Of a stretch of DNA of 64,000 nt, positions 22,222-34,907 are shown piece by piece. The stretch covers positions 1-64,000 of the forward strand of contig NCSJ02000182.1 of assembly GCA_002812745.2 (NCBI GenBank). Direction: 5' to 3'. Every line of letters starts with the position of its first letter. Position 1 is the stretch's first letter. Source of the DNA: Scytalidium lignicola (taxonomy: Eukaryota; Ascomycota; Leotiomycetes). The position numbers and the translations under genes were made by a program. The notes under the pieces are model-generated. The model was given only the letters and a program-made list of their open reading frames with translations, had not been told where the DNA came from and did no database searches.

Positions 22222-23176
22222 GTCCTTGGGTAACATTAAGTGAGAGTGAATATGAGTGCCTATGGGCATAGAACACATACATAAGAGCCCATGGCTTTTA
22301 GAAACCTTGACAATAAAGTTGTTCATGATGCAATGACATGGCGAGCTAATTATATTGCAGATATGTTATCCGTAAGGCACATAATTGTACCTCCTAAAGC
22401 GGGAAAGATTCTACAATTCAAAAGGTAAAAATAGTAGTGAAATATCCAACTAAGTGTATATACTGAGTCTGTCCAAATCGTATTCACCTTTGCTTTTCTT
22501 GTTTTGTTTGTGATTTGAAAAAAGATTCATTTCACTGCCGGAATACTGGAGCGGATGATTTAGGACCCTTGTTGTGCTGGTCTGTTGAGAGGAGTCAATG
22601 TTACTTATATACCAAAGACCGAATGAACACTTGCCCACAGGATACATTACAATCAATGGCACAAGAGAGCTTGACTAATATACTTCTAAATTTTTTAATT
22701 GAATGAATCAAGTTTTATTATATCTTGTCGCAGTAGTCTAAAGATGGATCGAAAATGCTTTGGAGATCATTACGAGCTCCATTTTTGCCAGTATTTATGG
22801 GATGTCTTGTGGGGGAAGATAAAGCGAGGTAGGTATAATAAAACAGACGATAATTTATTCAGTTGATAAAAGGCAGTTATAAAAATGAAATCTAATACAT
22901 AAAACTCCCATATATAAATACAGTTATCATCCAAACAAAGAACTTTGAGCAATATCGTTTTAGCAGGTACAAGGAATGCTAGAACTCGGTTGACATCCCA
23001 ATGTCATGTAGATCTCTGGGGCAAAAGAAAAACTTGCGCATAGTATCGTGTAGAGATGCCAGCTATAAAATGAAATACCAGCTTTTTAAACGAGACGTGT
23101 ATAATATGTCAGGGGCATCAGATTGTCGTAATGCCACAAGCTAATTCCTTTGGCGTCGTCGGTTTGCGGATTAAGT

Positions 23177-24550
23177 TTATGGATGATGGAAAGGACTTTG
23201 ATTTGGAAGATTAACAAATGTTTGGATGATATTTAGAGGGTACTCAAGCATCGATTTGCGCATGTCTCTGTTTCTGACATCACCTCGAGGGCGGCGGCCG
23301 CAGGTAAAGAAAGACAGCATCTTAGCCGGAGCGCTGATAATAGCAACGCCAAGGGAAAGTACTGCGCAGATGGCAGAGATAATTCCAGCTTTATCTCCTG
23401 CAGAAAGAACGTGGATGTTACTGTGATCAGGCTGAGAGGTCGAGTTTGTTAGAGGGGAAGGTGAGATGAGGACTGTGGCCGAGGGTGTTATCGATACCAT
23501 AGAGGTGCTGAGCGTGGAGGGAGCCCAGCTTTTGGACAAGGAATCTATCGCTTTCAAGGCTGATGGAGTTGTTATTGTCGTTGATATTGTTGGTAGTGAT
23601 GCTATTACTGCGGTTGTTGTCGGTGCTACTGTCGACGCTGCTGTCAGAGCTGTTGTTGTTTTTGTTGTTGTCGGTGCTACTGTTGACGTCACTGTTGGGG
23701 TTGGGGTTGGGGTTGTTGTTTTTGTTGGTTCTATTGTTGTAGAAGAGAGAATAGCAATCGGCAATGAAGGAGTTGATGTTGGGGAAATAGAGGATGACAC
23801 TACGATATTCTCAACCAACTTCCACTCAATGGCACTGTCAGAAGAAGAAGAGGTGTTCTGCATTAAGCCAACATAGTCGCCATCGAGCTCCATGGAGATC
23901 ATAGAGCTGCCTGGTAGTCCTAGACTGCTTATTTGAAATGTGGCACCAGCTTGGTCCTATATAGACTCAACAATAGAACCCAGCTCTCTCAAAGTGGGTT
24001 AACTCACTAGGAACCATCGCTGGTTGTTATATATATCGCCTGAAGGGCCCATCCACATGATACACAGAGACGGTTCCTGGCAGTTGATGTCCAGTCTCTG
24101 CTTCGTCCCTCCCCAGGACTTGTTATACACAAAATATCTACCGTTGGAGTCTGCGACAAATTGCCAGAGAGCATCGTCGAGAAGTGGATTACAGGACTCG
24201 AACCTGACAGGATAGGGGACGGATCCGTCAACTCCTAAAATAGCAAACAAACAGTTGCTATCACCAGCTTCGAGAGTCGTCATAGTATACCATGAATTTG
24301 GATTCGGCACACTGTTAGATTGCGATTGGCGGGGAGGATGATGATGTAGATGACGATGCCTAGTATGGACCTCTAAGTTCGATACCGCTACTGTAGCTTG
24401 TTGTCGACTATAGTTTAGAGACATTGAAGATTGACTGTAAGCTACAACAGAAGACATCTGGGTAGAGCTAGTTGAGGTGCAGTAAGCAGAATCAGCTACG
24501 GACACTAAATGAAGGAGAAGAAACACGAGTGCGATACATGACGATTCCAT
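23177..24550 (-). CDS. Surface protein: lectin-like (beta-trefoil-like) ectodomain, Ser/Thr stalk, one TM helix
   Basis: Exons 24550-24008 and 23956-23177 are joined by a 51-nt GTGAGT...TATAG intron (phase 0; QRWFL then DQAGATF), giving 440 residues. The order is: signal peptide (MESSCIALVFLLLHLVSVADS); ectodomain with WYTMTTLEAG, LWQFVADSNGRYFVYNKSW and NQRWFL repeats typical of ricin-type/trefoil lectin folds; a Thr/Pro/Ser-rich stalk of about 100 residues, likely O-mannosylated; one TM helix (AGIISAICAVLSLGVAII); and a basic cytoplasmic tail of about 60 residues. This architecture matches fungal wall- or glycan-sensing surface proteins. The ligand is unknown, and the trefoil assignment rests on repeated W/F...Y pattern rather than a close match. 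Confidence 0.72.
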
Positions 24551-26301
24551 TTTGTATAATCGAAAAGTAGGCTGCGAGGCTGTGTTGATTAAAGCTGGAG
24601 TGTTTGAGAGCAAACCCACAATAGAAAAGAAGGTGAATAACTGTAAAGTGCCCCGAGGTCAGAAAAGAGAGACTGTTGAGAAGATTTTACCAGAAGCAGG
24701 AGACGAAGAAATGAATATTGTGTTCGGGGACAGGCAGGTGCTGGCAGGAGGATAGATCCATCTATATACAGAAATATTATCCTCAAGCCAGCGGCCATGT
24801 TCGTTTTGGCCTACCAATATAGGTTTTTCTAGCCAATAAACCGCCAAGGAAAGCGTTCAAGAATTTTGGGTCTGCATAGCTTCCGCTTTGAGACTAAGGT
24901 AGAGAAGAGGTCGATTGGATCCCAGGTGATACCAAAATTGTGCGGTCGTCCCATGATCGAGGCTAGTGGTCTCAGTCTCATACATTCTAAGGGAAATTTT
25001 AGCTTTTTGTGCTGTGGGCGTGGGCTACGGGTACGTTTAGATCTGCCCCTACCAACGCTCATCGGTGCCCACTGGTAAGATGCTTCCCGTACGAAACAAC
25101 GCCTCTATGAGCAATTTTTAGCACAAGGCTTTCTCGGGCCGCGGGAGATCAGGGTAATTTAAGAACCCTTCCGAAGCTATTCTGACACGGGGCCAATCTT
25201 GATGCAGAATAGGAGTAACACTGGCGCTTAGCAGAGTGGCGGTCTCCGCCTTCTTTCCAGTTCGTGCGGCAAGTATGTGGTGTTGGACCAATCACAATTT
25301 GATCCATCTTCTACCAATCGAATTGAATACTGCATTAATGATTTAGATCAGAGTTATAGTAATAATAACATCGACGTTTAAAAATAAACAAATACCACGG
25401 ATCTAGTTTATGGTCTCCTTTGTTTCTTACAGAATTTTGGACTTTAAAGAGATTATTTTTATTATTTCAATTACACTAGTTCTTTGCCTTCATTCTCACT
25501 TCTCAAGATTGTTAAACCCTTGCAAACAATTATCTACAGAGTTGTTAAAACCTCGTACGATATTCTCCATTGTTGCCCTTTTCCTAAGCCAGTCATGGTG
25601 AAATGATTAACCAAGGCGGGCTTGACGTCAATCTTGCCTCTGTAATATGCTAGGAGCTTAGCCGTCCCTTGTAAAAGTATTAATACTTTAGCTTCGTAAT
25701 TTCTCTGGAATATTAGCTATTAGATTGTGGAAACCGTTTAGAGATAGATATCTAAAATGGAGCAGGAAAGATTCACGGAATTTTTTAAAGCACCACGAGT
25801 ACAAAGCTTGTCACTGTATGCTTTGATTCTTCCATCCCTCTCACTGAGAAACTTTAGGGATCTTTTATTACTACCAACAGTTATTTTCTCCTTGGAACTT
25901 TAAGACATAATAACAGACTCAACAGTACTATTATCAGTTGGAGATAACATTAGAACAGCTACAGTACCCCTATCTCCTCAGATTCGAGGGAACACACGCC
26001 AGTGGACGACGCATCAATCCAAATGAAGTCAAATAATGGTATTCTTCTCGTCTCTCTGAGGACTTCATTGGTGGGCTAGGGTGGTTGGGTGAGGGCAGGG
26101 CGGCTTGCCACCAAAATAGCGAATTATCCTTAAATTTATGCATGTTATATCCGCTTATCACGTATGGGAAGACTCTGCTTCTGGATGTAACGGTCCGAGG
26201 GAGCTGTTTTTGATATCACCCTAAACTCCACCCACAAAATCGTTCACTCAATCTCTCATATTCTGCTTCTTGCAAAGATTCAAGCCCTCATCTAGACAGA
26301 C
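24551..26301. other. Intergenic, no gene recognised
   Basis: Divergent promoter region between the surface protein and the membrane protein at 26302. Short frames show no motifs; 25320-25900 is AT-rich. No repeat pair or RNA gene seen. Confidence 0.5.
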
Positions 26302-27036
26302 ATGTCCACAATACCGAAACCCACAACCTCGCCTCAGGCTCCCCAGCCATCGCAACCTCAAGCATCAGATCCAAGAGCAGCACGGCAAACAGCACTACTC
26401 AATATTCTCGGCATACTCATTGCCACCCTCCTCCTCAATGCCGTCTCCTACTCCATCGCAGCAATGGTGACTCGGCTCAGCACCACGCCAACTTCAACCC
26501 CAAACTTCCCAAAATCTCATTCATCTGCTCTCACCAACGAGGACCAAGACTGGGAAGTTACCTTCCTCTTCGCACCAGCGACAACAAAACTCTGCTTTGC
26601 AGCTAACGTCCTCGTAGGTGCGATAAGCTGTTTTGTGCTCATGCACGCATTCTTTATATGGATGACGACGCTGGCGCTTGTGTCAGATTCAGTAAGGAAT
26701 TATGCGCTAGCATATGGTGTTGGAGCTGGCATCTCGGGGATTGTATTTGTGCATGTTGTTTTGGTGCCGAGATTGGAGGAAGGAGATGGATTCTTAATGA
26801 TCATCAATAGTGTTCTGGGGCCGGTTTTAGCAGGTTTGACATTTGGTACTATAGAGCGATCAACCTCGAGGTGTTATGGTTTGGCATTCCAACCGCGCAA
26901 ATTCCGTTGTATGATGGGAGAGAGATCTATTCCGCTATTGCGCCCGACTAAGCATAAAAGGACACTAGTATTTTACATAGTCTTTAACTTTCTGCATATT
27001 GCTAATTTATCATCAGTCCAAAATTTATATAAGTAA
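26302..27036 (+). CDS. Small integral membrane protein, unknown
   Basis: An intact 244-residue frame starting MSTIPKPTTSPQAPQPS. A Pro/Gln-rich cytoplasmic-like head precedes four probable TM helices: ALLNILGILIATLLLNAVS, FAANVLVGAISCFVLMHAF, YGVGAGISGIVFVHVVLV and MIINSVLGPVLAGLTFG. I do not recognise the family. The last 55 residues (after TSRCYGLAF) become basic and AT-encoded and look less like coding sequence, so the native end could lie earlier or an intron could be missed there. Confidence 0.55.
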   Translation: MSTIPKPTTSPQAPQPSQPQASDPRAARQTALLNILGILIATLLLNAVSYSIAAMVTRLSTTPTSTPNFPKSHSSALTNEDQDWEVTFLFAPATTKLCFAANVLVGAISCFVLMHAFFIWMTTLALVSDSVRNYALAYGVGAGISGIVFVHVVLVPRLEEGDGFLMIINSVLGPVLAGLTFGTIERSTSRCYGLAFQPRKFRCMMGERSIPLLRPTKHKRTLVFYIVFNFLHIANLSSVQNLYK

Positions 27037-28797
27037 TATTCAAGGATTCTATCCACTCAACGGCCTTATTCAGTGGTAAAATGTTTCTAAAGTGTTTAAA
27101 TATAGGGCAACACGATAAAAGTGGCCATTTTGGCAATTTGGTGCTTGAGGGGATGCTGGTTCTGAAGTAACCAGCCACCTGGGTGACCAGTAAAGGGTAT
27201 ATCTAACGCTATAAAGTTTGCCTACCGAGTGATCTGCTAGTTCTGTATGTGCAGTGTTACATCGTTCAAAACCGGTAAATTTGAGATTCTTCGGTAGATA
27301 CGGAGAACGCGGCAAATGTGATGGGAATAGTGCCAAGGCGCTAGACAAGCGCTAACGATTTGAGCGCTGGAAGTGCCCTGTAATTATAGCGACTTGTAGC
27401 CTGCTAATGCTCTGTAGTACGCTGTAATTATAGAGCACTTTAGGCACTACACTCGCTGGAAAGCCTATGGCACGTGCACATTTATTTTAGCGTCTTCGCA
27501 GATTCCCATCACATTTTGCCGCGACCTCCGTACGTAAGTACATGTGTAACGATAATCGAATAACCTCCATCTCGATATCGTTCGAAGGATAGAATCCATC
27601 GAGATCTTGACTATATTAATTAATATAATATTTAGGTTCAATTGAATTAACGATAACAAATATGTAATTAGATTTAAATTTTTAAAATAAAAGAAATTAT
27701 TTATACAATTATTTCGTGTTAATCAGGTACAAATTCGTATCGATTGTAGGAATAGTATAAATATATCAAGTGTATCATTTAGGTAATTAAATAGATCATC
27801 TGTATTTGACAGGCTTTACCACCTTCTTTGAAAGTTTTAATTCAAAAACTTATTACTCGCTACGCCTAATAAAAAAGGGCAAAAGAAGGTCTTTAACTGG
27901 ATTTAGTAGAACGAGAAAGAGAGGCTGGGATATATATCGAAATACTTAAACCGTCACAAGAATTAAAGCTTAAAAAATGATTTCGGGACTGAATGATTGC
28001 ACGTGTATGTAAGATTGCTGATTTAGGTCTTCGGGATATGCACTCGGCTTATGTGAACAGCTTAAAAGACGGGAGTAATCGGCCACGGAAAAAGAGCTCT
28101 GATGACGAATTCAGGACCCTCAATCTAAGAATGATTTTTAGTAGGCACTGGTTGCTTCATGTTCGTATATGGCCGTGTGGTTGACTGCCAGGTTCGATTG
28201 TGAAGAGGAATAATATGAAAGGCTGGAAGTTTGAAAGATGTTGCTACGGGCGTTAAATTGAATTTATGGAAGAACGACGGGACCAGCTTATTGCGCCCGT
28301 ATGTTTAAATGCATCATGAAGTAGAGTTGATGTGAGATTCTATTACTGTGGAGACCGATGTACAGAACACATACCGATACTATCTTCCGCACAACGTAGT
28401 TGTAGTTGATTTGACATCTATTAAAAGCCGAATATACCTTTCGAATGTGTACGAGGCGAACTGAGTGGAGGATTGTTTATCCACTACAGTGGGGCATGCC
28501 TTTTGTTCTCGGATTGGACGGGAATAACTCACGTAGGCCGAAAATGGTATGGTTACGCTCGGCTCAACTGAACGCAGATTATTCTCCTGTTTAATTCTTT
28601 GGCACGGAGGACGCGGATACTTTAGACGGCAAGGTTTTAGAGATAATCGTCATACCCTTGAGCCGTGCTTCCGGTGTATCTTAGATATATCTCTGGCTGT
28701 ACCATGTATTAAATTGAAGTCTGAATCACCAACTCTTGAGTCCGTTTCAGAGATACAATTTACATTTTCCAGTTCTCAAATTGCATAAGACCCCTCA
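27037..28797. other. AT-rich intergenic, no gene recognised
   Basis: A GC-richer island at 27350-27470 holds two copies of CTGTAATTATAG (27379-27390 and 27429-27440) inside an AGTGCC/GGCACT bracket, possibly a decayed small element. The rest (27600-27900) is very AT-rich. No supported gene. Confidence 0.45.
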
Positions 28798-31700
28798 ATG
28801 ACGTATGCATTTACTCAACGCGTCAAGGCAGGATGGAAAGCTCTCAATCTCAACAGCAAGATGATATGGATGATGTTCAAGTACTCTAACCCAAACGTTA
28901 TCTTATACTATTATCAGAAAGGCTAGACTCTAACACGTGAACAGAGGCTCTGTGCCTGTCGCCATTTCATTGGCCATCTATCAGAGCACTCCTGTTTCTG
29001 AAGTCTACACGTCTTTGGGCTTCTTGGTATCCATTATTGCTGTCGTTACTGTCAATCTTTTGCCGCGTGCGAAACTGATTCAATTAACATTCACTATATG
29101 TATTTTTACTGCCATTGCCATCCCGATAACCATGCTGGCCACATGGTCAGGACTACAGGCGCGTTTTCACACTGATCCAAAGGGATTAAACAAGTACAAT
29201 TCGTCACAGAGTGGTACATAAAGACCGTCTGTCCACTAAGATATGGTGAATTTCAAAGCTAACTGGTGGCTAGCAATAACGGGTGTTTGGCTGTTCTTCA
29301 ACATCGTGCTCAGTAACAGCTTACAAGCAAGATACCCAGCGCTTTTGATCCCAACAATTCTGTACAACATCTTCGTTATTGTCCAATTTACATCCTGCTC
29401 GCGGTTCGATACTTGGAAACAATGCTGGGACTTGATATATCTGACAACAAGGTGCTATTACACTGGTGTTGCCATCTCCTTCGTATCAGGATTAATCATA
29501 TATCCTGTTACCTGTCGGTCGGAGATTTTTGAAGTTCAAGAGGAGTTTATTAAGGCCGCTCGCGACATGCTTAAGGGGACTGCAATATATCTAGGCAAGC
29601 TGCAGGCAACGCCGACCTGTCCTACTGCCTCAAATGACGGCAACAATGACGAAACTGAAGGACATCAAAACAGCGACGGGGCTGAACTGCGGCAAAAAAT
29701 GGCTGGAGTGAGGGCTGTGTATATCAAGATGCATCAAGAACTGGCTATGGCGAAACGGGAGATCGCATGGGGAAAACTACGTGCGAGAGATATCAATTCT
29801 ATCAATGGCCTTTGTAGGAAAATTTTGATGCCCTTGTAAGATCATATTTTTTACGTTTGAATGAGACCTTGCTGATTATTTTCAGGAGCGGTATGGCTAA
29901 TCTGTCAGATATCCTGAAACGAATTGCTGATTGTGGAGGATGGACTCCCAGTGATTTTGAATCCAGGATGGAAGATAGCTTTGAGACAACAAAGGCTTCT
30001 CAGGGCCACAACCAAGACGAATATGAAATAGTATGGCAAAACTCCATCGCTGCCCTAATTGAGCCTGCAATCTCTATAACAGAAGCCATGAGCGATGGTC
30101 TAGAACATGCTGGGCTACAACTAGAAATAATACCGAGACCAGGGACGAAAAATTATTTCAATTGGATGCCGGGTGTTAAAAGGACTGAGCAAACAGATCT
30201 TGAAGCTGAGGGGGAAACAATCGAACCAGGCAGCCCGGAATTCTCGAGGATCCTAGAGCACAGGTTGGCCGAATTCTCGACGAGAAGGGTCGAAGCCTTG
30301 ACGACGTGGGCGAATAGCAAAGGCCTTTCAGCAGCTCAGCTTGAGAATTTACAGGCTCATGGTGAATTTGACATGGATGAAGAAGATCCGGTCGATGGCC
30401 ACGTGCGTAGAGACCGCCAACAATTGTATCTGATCTTGTACATTCAACACATGGTAAGCGAGAAGGCCATTATGAGACACGCTATTTTTTTATAATTTTA
30501 TTAAATTGTGCTGACGTATTCAAACAGCTTTACACTACCGGCGTGGCAGTGCTCGAACTGTCCAAATTTTCCGATAAGATCGTTGCCGAAGGAATCATGT
30601 CAAAAAATCGTCTCATTGTACCTTCCCCTCGAAGATTATGGAAATGGTTTCTTAGTATTTGGGATACAACAGACGCAGCTTTAGCCGATGATGATAGACC
30701 GGGTTCCAAAGCAGAGAACAAATTGCTGTATAGCACTTCAAACAGGGCTACAAATAATATCGAGCACCTCCCTCCCAGAAATGCATATGAAAGATTTGGA
30801 ATCCACGTGCGAAGGCTTCAGGACTTCCTTAAGGGACCCGAACTCAGTTTTGGTTTCAGGTCTGGATGGTAAGCAGATTATAACATGCATTTTTTCTTCA
30901 TACTGACCAGATAATTAGTGCTACTCTGTCTTGTGCCATTGTCGCATACCTCCATCAAACCCAGGAAATTTTTACACATTATCGTCTTATTTGGGCGGTC
31001 ATTATATCAGCCATTGGGGCTAACATGTCAGCTGGACAATCTGGAGTATCATATGTACTTCGAATCCTTGGCTCTTTTGCTGCTTTGATAATTTGTTATG
31101 GGGTTTGGTACATTCCTAATGGGAACATCCCGTAAGTCTTTCACTTCTCACAATGAAGTATCTGAAACTCAGGGAACTAATAGTTTTATAGTGGCGTCAT
31201 TGTCTGCATGTGGTTTGCATCCCTCATTCAGATGTACTTCCTTATCAGATGGCCTAAATACATCATAGGGTGGCTTGTGATTTTAATTACTGAAGTCCTG
31301 TCAATTGGCTACGAGCTTCAGGCGAAGAAGTTAACCATTCCAGTGGCAACATCACAGGGAACATATTGGTTTCCCCCATACTATGTAGCAGCGGTGCGTG
31401 TTGCATGTGTACTATGGGGTACATGCGCATCGATTTTCTTCACCTACCTTCCATACCCTATAACCGCCAGAGGAATTCTTCGCAAAGACATGGGAATTAT
31501 TATGCATCTGCTCGCTAGTTATCATGCCGTCATTCATTCTACTATCAAGGTTAGACTACGCGGCAATGAAGGTGATATGAACGATAAACAAAGCCCCGGG
31601 CGCCTGCTGTTACATGCGCGAAAAGCGATGTTTAACAAAATATTAGTTCTCAGTTTTTTGACTAAGCATAACGTCTATCTTCAAAAATATGAGCCCGGTT

Positions 31701-32284
31701 TAGGCGGACGATTTCCAGTGGCAATATTTGAAGATGTGTTGTCACAGCTATCAGTGTAAGTTCGTTCGGCCGTCAGTCCTGCTATTATATCGCATCCAAA
31801 TTTCTAATCAATTCTTCAAAATAGGCTTCTTGACTACATGTCGTTGTTATCCTATGCAACCGAAATCTGGGAAGCTGAAGGCCCCAGTAGCAATTATTTT
31901 CACAACTCCCATAGCAAAGCATGGCTATCTGATCTTTCCAAGTTAATTGGACCAATTAATCCAACTGAAGAAAAGATAACAAGTATTCTTCTCCAACTCT
32001 CGGCTGCTGTCGTGACCGGTCGAGCATTACCTCCTGGATTAGAAGCTCCTAAACCGTATCAGCTCTCTGCAAAGCTAAGGGAGTTAGATCCAGATCTTCT
32101 GCATATTAAACATATGCAGGAGGTAGGTTATTCAGCATACGCCGTTATGGAGATTATTTCAAGTATGATAACACATAAAATAAGTGTTCTCGTTAAAACT
32201 ATTGAGAAGTTAGTCGGGGTTGTCAATTTTGACTTTATGACTGGAGATCTTGATGATAATGACAAGGCGGGAAAGATTGAGTAG
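28798..32284 (+). CDS. ArAE_2/FUSC-type membrane transporter, intact, 8 exons
   Basis: Exons 28798-28880, 28945-29213, 29259-29835, 29886-30453, 30528-30868, 30919-31131, 31192-31755 and 31825-32284 join with every phase matching to give 1,024 residues. The N-terminal membrane block reads like the fungal ArAE_2_N family (SVPVAISLAIYQSTPVSEVY, VTVNLLPRAKLIQL, NSSQSANWWLAITGVWLFF). A long soluble helical region follows. A second membrane block (ATLSCAIVAYLHQTQEIF, LIWAVIISAIGANMSAGQSG, GVIVCMWFASLIQMYFLI, YIIGWLVILITEVLSIGYE) leads to a C-terminal helical domain (LLDYMSLLSYATEIWEAEGP). Relatives export aromatic or weak organic acids, the class that includes fusaric acid resistance proteins. Same family as the gene at 4438 but divergent from it. 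Substrate unknown. Confidence 0.88.
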
Positions 32285-33260
32285 GAATACCATTGGGTGG
32301 GTACCTGTTAAAATTGGTATTCCTGTATATCCATTCTATTACGCTGTTTATTCTCGGAATAGAAGGATACTTGAAGCTATGATAAAATTACCTTGGTCGG
32401 ATATAGAGGTGTTTAACAAGGATGGGAAACGGAAAATGGCGAAATAAAACGCGTGAACTAAAAGATATCGAAAGAAAGAATAGAAAAAACTAATTAGACA
32501 AAAGAATAGAAACGAGGGATTGGAGTTTTGGGCATACTTTATTATTGAAATAGAAAAAGTTAAAAGAGAAGGAAAACAGAATAAAAGGACTTGACAAAAC
32601 TTCTGGTTACCAACTACTTAAGTCTGCAACGAAGCTGAACCCCACCAAAGTCTATTTCCGTCTTCAGATCTGAGCAGTTCCTGCTCTAATCTGAGCTAGA
32701 GTCTGAATCCTAGGCACGCTAATGAGCCAGCTAGAGTATGCAGAGGGAGATTCCATTCTGGCACCCCTGAGAGTCGGTTATAGTTTCTATGTTATCTATA
32801 TATAAATTTTGCTAGTGAATTTAGGACACAGAAACAAACCTGGAAATGTTTATTAGTTACCTCTGTAATAGTGGCAATAGAGCCGGTTATGGAAATTATG
32901 TAATTATGCAATTATGCTTGTGATAACTTGAGGAGCGGTAAAACCAACTATGATTTCTTTTTCCACCAGAAGAAGCAATGTTATTCATTGGGTGAGTATT
33001 TTTACACAATCTGATTAGACCAGGATAAAATAAACTAAGCCTAGAAATAGTTGGAATAATATTTGTTAGGAAAAGACAGGCACAAAATGCACTAGGGCAT
33101 GTTTAATTTGACCAATGTTACATCTAGTTGCGGTGTAATCTGCCCAATTCCCCTCACTCTTGCAGCATATTCTGCCTCGTGCTCTGCCTCATGCTCTGCT
33201 CTTTGATAGGTAGGTCCTCTGTGTTTAAGTATTTAAACCGTTGAGGTATGATCCTCGATA
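32285..33260. other. AT-rich intergenic, no gene recognised
   Basis: Separates the transporter from the HET pseudogene. No repeat pair, RNA gene or motif-bearing frame seen. Confidence 0.5.
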
Positions 33261-34907
33261 GTGCATCCCCTTTACTTCCCAATGGCGATATTCGAGTATA
33301 TTCATGTTGCTTCTACGAAAGATATTCGTCTGATCATACTTGCTCCAGGCGATATCGCACGACCAATCCGTTGTAAACTCATCAATACAAACCTAGAGTC
33401 AGCACCTCCTTATAAGGCGATTTCGTATGAATGGCGCACAATCAATGAGGGTGAACTACCCATTATCCTCAACGGATCGCAATTCTATGTTCGGTCAAAT
33501 CTTCATCATGCCCTTCTAGCTATCCGAAAAGCCAGCTGCGAACAATATCTATAGGTTGACGCGATATGTATTAACCAGAATAATATTTCTGAAAAAAATC
33601 ATCAAATAGGGATAATGGACAAAATATATAGCCAAGCACAAGAGGTAATAGTCTGGCTGGGCCCCGGAAATTCCGATGGAGATCTTGCGATGTCATATAT
33701 CAAGCAAATCGGTCGTCATCATCCATCTCCACAATTGCTACTATATCCTTACCCATACATTGTTGATGAAATAGATGGTTTCGAGGAAAGTGCAGGAGAA
33801 GTAAGTGCATTCGCAGATTGGTGCCAGCGGAGTTACTGGCAACGGATTTGGATTGTTCAGGAAATTCAATTTGCCCGCAAACTGATTATTCACTGTGGGT
33901 GGCAATCCATACCATGGGAAGTTTTCAGCTGCGCGCTTCAATACCTCCGCAGAGACTCAAGATTATCAGTCGATAAACGCAGAATAGTATCCAGTCTTCC
34001 AGCTTTCCTTGACGATTTCAGGGAGTCGAGAAGACGAGCGAGACTGCTGAAGGACTGGTTGAATATCTTCAACCGCTCATCATGTACAGATCCTCGGGAT
34101 AAGATCTACGCCCTTATCTCACTTGCGAGTGATTGTCGCGATATCCTCATCGCAGACTACTCCAAGTCCTTGGCAGAGGTTTATAAGGATGTGCTGAATT
34201 TGTACCGCAACAACGTTGGACTTTTTAGCTTCAGTTGTTTTCTACAAAACAACCTCTGGAAAAAAGCAGAAGCAATAAAACTGACAGCTCAAGATACGGA
34301 TGCAGTATGGATCTGTGGCATGTTTTATGGTTCAGTCCTCCTTATAGATGATAAAAGGGAGTTTTCAAATAACGAGCTTGCTCCCAAAAATGTCATTGCT
34401 GGCTTCACGACGTCTCAGGATCTTGAACGCTGTGAAAATGATGCTGTTTCAATGAATAATTATGGATCCTTTCAATTTATGAGTCGAGATCTTTCCATGC
34501 ATCATATTGAAATTGGTTCTTCGTTTTGGAATGAGCAGCAGCCTTTAAATTTCGATAATCTAGTAAATACCTCTGGTACAGACCTCCGTGAAAATATTGT
34601 CTCTTATTGGTTCAAGACTGGAGATAATCTGTATGGATTTGCACCCACACAGGCACGAGACGGTGATCTAGTTCTTAGATTCCCTTATAGTAAGGTAGCC
34701 CTGATTTTTCGCGAAAATATTGGAAATTGGAGGTTGGTTGGGAGGGCAATTGTACTTCATACATCCTTTGCTATAAAGACTGAAATTAATAGCCTGAGTA
34801 TGTGGAAGGGTAATCCTAGAGATCCACCTTCTGTTTTTTTAGGATCAGACAAGGCGATCTTTCTGCGGTTGAGTTATAAGAATCTTCAAATATTGACCGC
34901 TATATAG
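33261..34907 (+). pseudogene. HET-domain protein with one in-frame stop codon
   Basis: One frame carries the whole protein (about 548 codons; the ATG at 33282 is an alternative start). HET motifs are complete: PPYKAISYEWRTINEGE, LHHALLAIRKA, VDAICINQNN, MDKIYSQAQEVIVWLG and the downstream SCTDPRDKIYALISLASD. The only break is a TAG at 33552-33554 sitting exactly where the family has the Trp of the 'W-I-D-A-I-C-I-N-Q' block. A TGG-to-TAG change is one transition. There is no sensible intron here and the frame stays open for 450 codons afterwards, so the inactivation is recent or the stop is an error or is read through. Role would be non-self recognition and cell death; partner unknown. Confidence 0.8.

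Larger units (their letters stand above)
21676..23176. other. Intergenic, promoter of GH43 then AT-rich sequence
   Basis: Apart from the two GGCTAAA boxes I see no gene. Short frames at 22450-22950 lack motifs. Confidence 0.5.

Noticed and set aside
23466..23876. 136-codon Val/Gly-rich plus-strand frame
   Set aside because: Mirror of the Thr/Pro/Ser stalk of the minus-strand surface protein; a composition shadow.
27350..27460. Possible small element with AGTGCC/GGCACT bracket and repeated CTGTAATTATAG
   Set aside because: Only six-base ends match and no target duplication is visible; noted under the intergenic entry instead.
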